A stretch of 64,000 nt of DNA from Undibacterium pigrum (lineage in GTDB: Bacteria; Pseudomonadota; Gammaproteobacteria; Burkholderiales; Burkholderiaceae_D): NCBI RefSeq assembly GCF_003201815.1, contig NZ_QJKB01000003.1:310001-374000 (forward strand), given 5' to 3'. Shown piece after piece: positions 61,774 to 64,000 of the stretch. Both the position numbers and the translations under genes were made by a program. Within the stretch, counting starts at the first letter, position 1, and the number at the start of each line of letters is the position of its first letter. Below the pieces are notes generated by a model that was not told where the DNA came from, did no database searches, and saw only the letters and a program-made list of their open reading frames with translations.

Positions 61774-62186
61774 TGGCATTCTCAACTGGAAATGACCGCG
61801 GTGATGTGGTCAGCGAAATCAATATCACGCCGCTGGTAGATGTCATGCTGGTCTTGCTGGTGACCTTCATCATCACTGCCCCCCTGCTCAATAACGCAGT
61901 GCGTATCAACCTGCCGAAAACAGCGGCAACATCGACGCCTAACACGACCAAATCAGTCACTGTCAGTATAGATGCAGCCAACAAGGTATTTATTGACAAG
62001 CGCGAAATCGCCCAGGAGGCGCTGGAAGCTGAACTCAAATCCCAGGTCAGTGCCAGTCCTGACCTGGCGCTCAGCCTGCAGGCCGATGAAGGTGTGCCTT
62101 ACCGCTCTGTCGCCAAGGTCATGGCGACGATACAAAAATCAGGCGTCAGCAAACTCTCGGTACTTACTGCCCCTACCGGTGGTTGA
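61773..62186 (+). CDS. exbD: ExbD biopolymer transport protein
   Basis: 137 residues. A short cytoplasmic tail is followed by the single helix INITPLVDVMLVLLVTFIIT, whose Asp in PLVDVM is the essential proton-carrying residue. The periplasmic domain ends SGVSKLSVLTAPTGG. Translationally coupled to exbB. Confidence 0.96.
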   Translation: MAFSTGNDRGDVVSEINITPLVDVMLVLLVTFIITAPLLNNAVRINLPKTAATSTPNTTKSVTVSIDAANKVFIDKREIAQEALEAELKSQVSASPDLALSLQADEGVPYRSVAKVMATIQKSGVSKLSVLTAPTGG

Positions 62187-62255
62187 CACTCTCTGGCGTA
62201 TTTCTCTCACTCATCTATCTCATTCATCTTTATAGCTACTATTGAAAGGACTACC

Positions 62256-63272
62256 ATGTTGTTAAAAAAACTGGCGATCTCTGGCCTGATATTGGGTACG
62301 CTGACACAGGCGGCCATTGCGGCAGATATCAATATACTCAATGTCTCATATGATCCTACCCGTGAGTTGTATCAGGATATCAACCAGGCTTTCGCCAAAC
62401 AGTGGAAAGCCAAGAGTGGTGACAACCTGAACTTCAAGCAATCGCATGGCGGTTCAGGCAAACAGGCCAGGACCGTGATCGATGGCCTGGATGCAGACGT
62501 GGTAACCCTGGCCCTGGCCTATGATACTGATGCCATTGCAGAAGCCGGTTTGCTGGATAAGGGCTGGCAAAAACGTTTGCCGCATAATGCCTCTCCTTAC
62601 ACTTCCACCATCGTCTTCCTGGTACGCAAGGGTAATCCAAAAGGCATCAAGGATTGGGCAGATGTAGCCAAACCCGGTGTGTCCGTCATCACGGCAAACC
62701 CTAAAACCTCGGGCGGTGCACGCTGGGCTTACCTGGCAGCCTGGGGTTATGCACTGAAACAACCAGGTGGTAATGAAGCCCTGGCTAAAGACTATGTGCA
62801 AAGAGTCTACAAGAATGTGCCTGTGCTCGATTCTGGCGCACGTGGATCAACAGTCACTTTTGCTGAACGTGGCATAGGCGATGTCTTGCTGTCCTGGGAA
62901 AACGAAGCGCATCTGGCCTTGAAGGAATTTGGCGCAGACAAGTTCGAGATCATCACTCCTTCCATCAGCGTGCTGGCAGAACCACCGGTAGCCATCGTTG
63001 ACAAGGTGGTAGACAAGCATGGCACACGCAAGGTCGCCGAAGCTTACCTGAACTACCTGTACACCGATGAAGCCCAGGACATCATAGGCAAGAACTACTA
63101 CCGTCCAACGACAGAGAAAGCCCTGAAAAAATATGCGAACACCTTTGCCAAGGTCAAACTGTTTGGCATAGATGACACTTTTGGCGGCTGGACCAAGACC
63201 CAGAAAACCCATTTTGCAGACGGTGGCGTATTTGACCAGATCTACCAGCCAGCAAAAGTCAGTCAAAACTAA
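62256..63272 (+). CDS. Periplasmic sulfate-binding protein of an ABC transporter (Sbp/CysP type)
   Basis: 338 residues with a signal peptide ([15 protein letters not shown]). It shows [37 protein letters not shown] and [19 protein letters not shown], the ligand-contacting segments of sulfate/thiosulfate binders, and [16 protein letters not shown] near the end. No permease genes are visible before the window edge. It lies 69 bases after exbD and may belong to the same transcript. It ties this region to sulfur uptake. Confidence 0.95.
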   Translation: MLLKKLAISGLILGTLTQAAIAADINILNVSYDPTRELYQDINQAFAKQWKAKSGDNLNFKQSHGGSGKQARTVIDGLDADVVTLALAYDTDAIAEAGLLDKGWQKRLPHNASPYTSTIVFLVRKGNPKGIKDWADVAKPGVSVITANPKTSGGARWAYLAAWGYALKQPGGNEALAKDYVQRVYKNVPVLDSGARGSTVTFAERGIGDVLLSWENEAHLALKEFGADKFEIITPSISVLAEPPVAIVDKVVDKHGTRKVAEAYLNYLYTDEAQDIIGKNYYRPTTEKALKKYANTFAKVKLFGIDDTFGGWTKTQKTHFADGGVFDQIYQPAKVSQN

Positions 63273-63302
63273 AACCAGCAGACAAAATAATAGGGAAACA
63301 TA

Positions 63303-64000
63303 ATGAAGATTTCAAAAATCAGAGCGCAGCATGTGCTGCCATTTGCTCTGCTTCCATTTGCCCTGCTGGCTGGGCAATCACAGGCGGCCAGCCTGCAGGC
63401 AGCGGCAGATGCATTGAATGCAGCCAACACACAATCGGTCAGTGTCAGCGGGACTGGCAAGTGGTTCCAGTTTGGCCAGGCGCCTGCACCAACTCTGGCC
63501 TGGCCAGAATTTGATGTGAGCAGCTACAAGACAGCCATCGACTATGACAAGGTAGCGGCGCGGGTACAGATTACGCGCTTGCAAACTGTTGACCCTAAAC
63601 GCGCCCGCCCCACGGCCGTTGAACAAAAGCCAGATCAATACATCAGTGGCGCTTTGGCCTGGAATGCAACGACTGCCGCCAATGGGACCAGCAATTACAA
63701 TCCGCAAAGGGCAGCTCTGGAAGAACGCCGCGCTGAAATCTGGTCAACTCCCCATGGTTTCATCCGCGCAGCGCTGGCCAACAACGCGACATCCAAAGCC
63801 TCAAAAGGCGGTGTAGAAGTCAGCTTCAATGCAGATGGCAAGTATCGCTATGTTGGTTTCATCAACAAGAACAACCAGCTGGAACAGGTGAAAACCTGGA
63901 TAGATAATCCAGTGCTGGGTGATACAGAATTGCTGACCAGGTTCACCCAGTACAAAGACTTTGGCGGGCAACAGTACCCAGCCCGCATAGTGCGCAGCCT
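63303..64000 (+). CDS. Exported protein of unknown function, 3' end outside the window
   Basis: Open from the ATG at 63303 to the window edge, so at least 232 residues are encoded here. A signal peptide ends LLAGQSQA-ASLQAA, and AGGGAAACATA precedes the ATG. The mature part contains SGTGKWFQFGQAPAPTL and RAEIWSTPHGFIRAALANNA. This looks like the N-terminal region of a family of exported MBL-fold hydrolase-like proteins, but the metal-binding part would lie beyond the edge, so I give this only as a possibility. It is 30 bases after the sulfate-binding protein gene. Confidence 0.7.
   Translation, partial: MKISKIRAQHVLPFALLPFALLAGQSQAASLQAAADALNAANTQSVSVSGTGKWFQFGQAPAPTLAWPEFDVSSYKTAIDYDKVAARVQITRLQTVDPKRARPTAVEQKPDQYISGALAWNATTAANGTSNYNPQRAALEERRAEIWSTPHGFIRAALANNATSKASKGGVEVSFNADGKYRYVGFINKNNQLEQVKTWIDNPVLGDTELLTRFTQYKDFGGQQYPARIVRS

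Overview
The window looks like chromosome of a betaproteobacterium of the Oxalobacteraceae type (Herbaspirillum, Undibacterium and Janthinobacterium relatives). This rests on gene content and moderate base composition: mraZ-rsmH at the left edge, a type A RNase P RNA, many envelope lipoproteins, and a TonB/ExbB/ExbD system. The genus cannot be fixed from the sequence alone.

Layout. 1-1.4 kb: start of the division/cell-wall cluster (rsmH, mraZ, MraZ operator). 1.8-9.8 kb: a c-di-GMP GGDEF-EAL sensor, rnpB, a ThDP enzyme, an MFS transporter and a DUF1624 membrane protein. 9.9-21.4 kb: an RNA-repair island. 21.4-26.4 kb: a membrane GNAT protein, an exported nuclease, a YIP1 membrane protein and an OmpA porin. 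26.5-34 kb: an envelope/stress cluster (BON, OmpA-lipoprotein, DUF4398, DUF3309, phospholipase-D lipoprotein, alcohol dehydrogenase, Cys-pair periplasmic proteins). 34.3-43 kb: one giant cyclic beta-glucan synthase-like gene. 43-46.5 kb: a crystallin/glycine-zipper protein, a Cys-rich copper-type protein and oleate hydratase. 46.6-64 kb: a sigma54 activator followed by a set of exported redox proteins, TonB receptor, TonB/ExbBD, sulfate-binding protein and an exported protein running off the edge. Four sigma54-type promoters lie in this last region.

The most interesting part is the RNA-repair island. A divergent CARF/AAA+ activator (rtcR) faces a perfect sigma54 promoter (TGGCACGCCCATTGCA on the minus strand). 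That promoter would drive a long leader, rsr (Ro60/TROVE), an array of Y-RNA-like units, rtcB and rtcA. I count nine Y-RNA-like units on the coding strand between rsr and rtcB, plus one broken copy. Two are classical tRNA-mimicking YrlA forms with a circularly permuted tRNA core. Two are divergent, and one of these carries a stretch matching 23S rRNA around the I-CeuI site. Five are compact hairpins of about 60 nt repeated every ~100 nt directly after rsr. A zinc-ribbon gene and an unknown helical-protein gene sit between the units like cassettes, and one insertion has duplicated half a Y RNA. The leader carries a tRNA 3'-half-like element ending in CCA, a short reading frame resembling the Rsr C-terminus, and a long perfect RNA hairpin just before rsr. 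A second rtcB paralogue with a tiny basic protein, and two A+T-rich HEPN-like genes, complete the island.

The right third looks like a sigma54 regulon. The local activator has no sensor domain, and sigma54-type sites precede the DUF1549/DUF1553-DUF1501-cytochrome operon, the TonB receptor, the rhodanese/cytochrome b genes and tonB-exbB-exbD.
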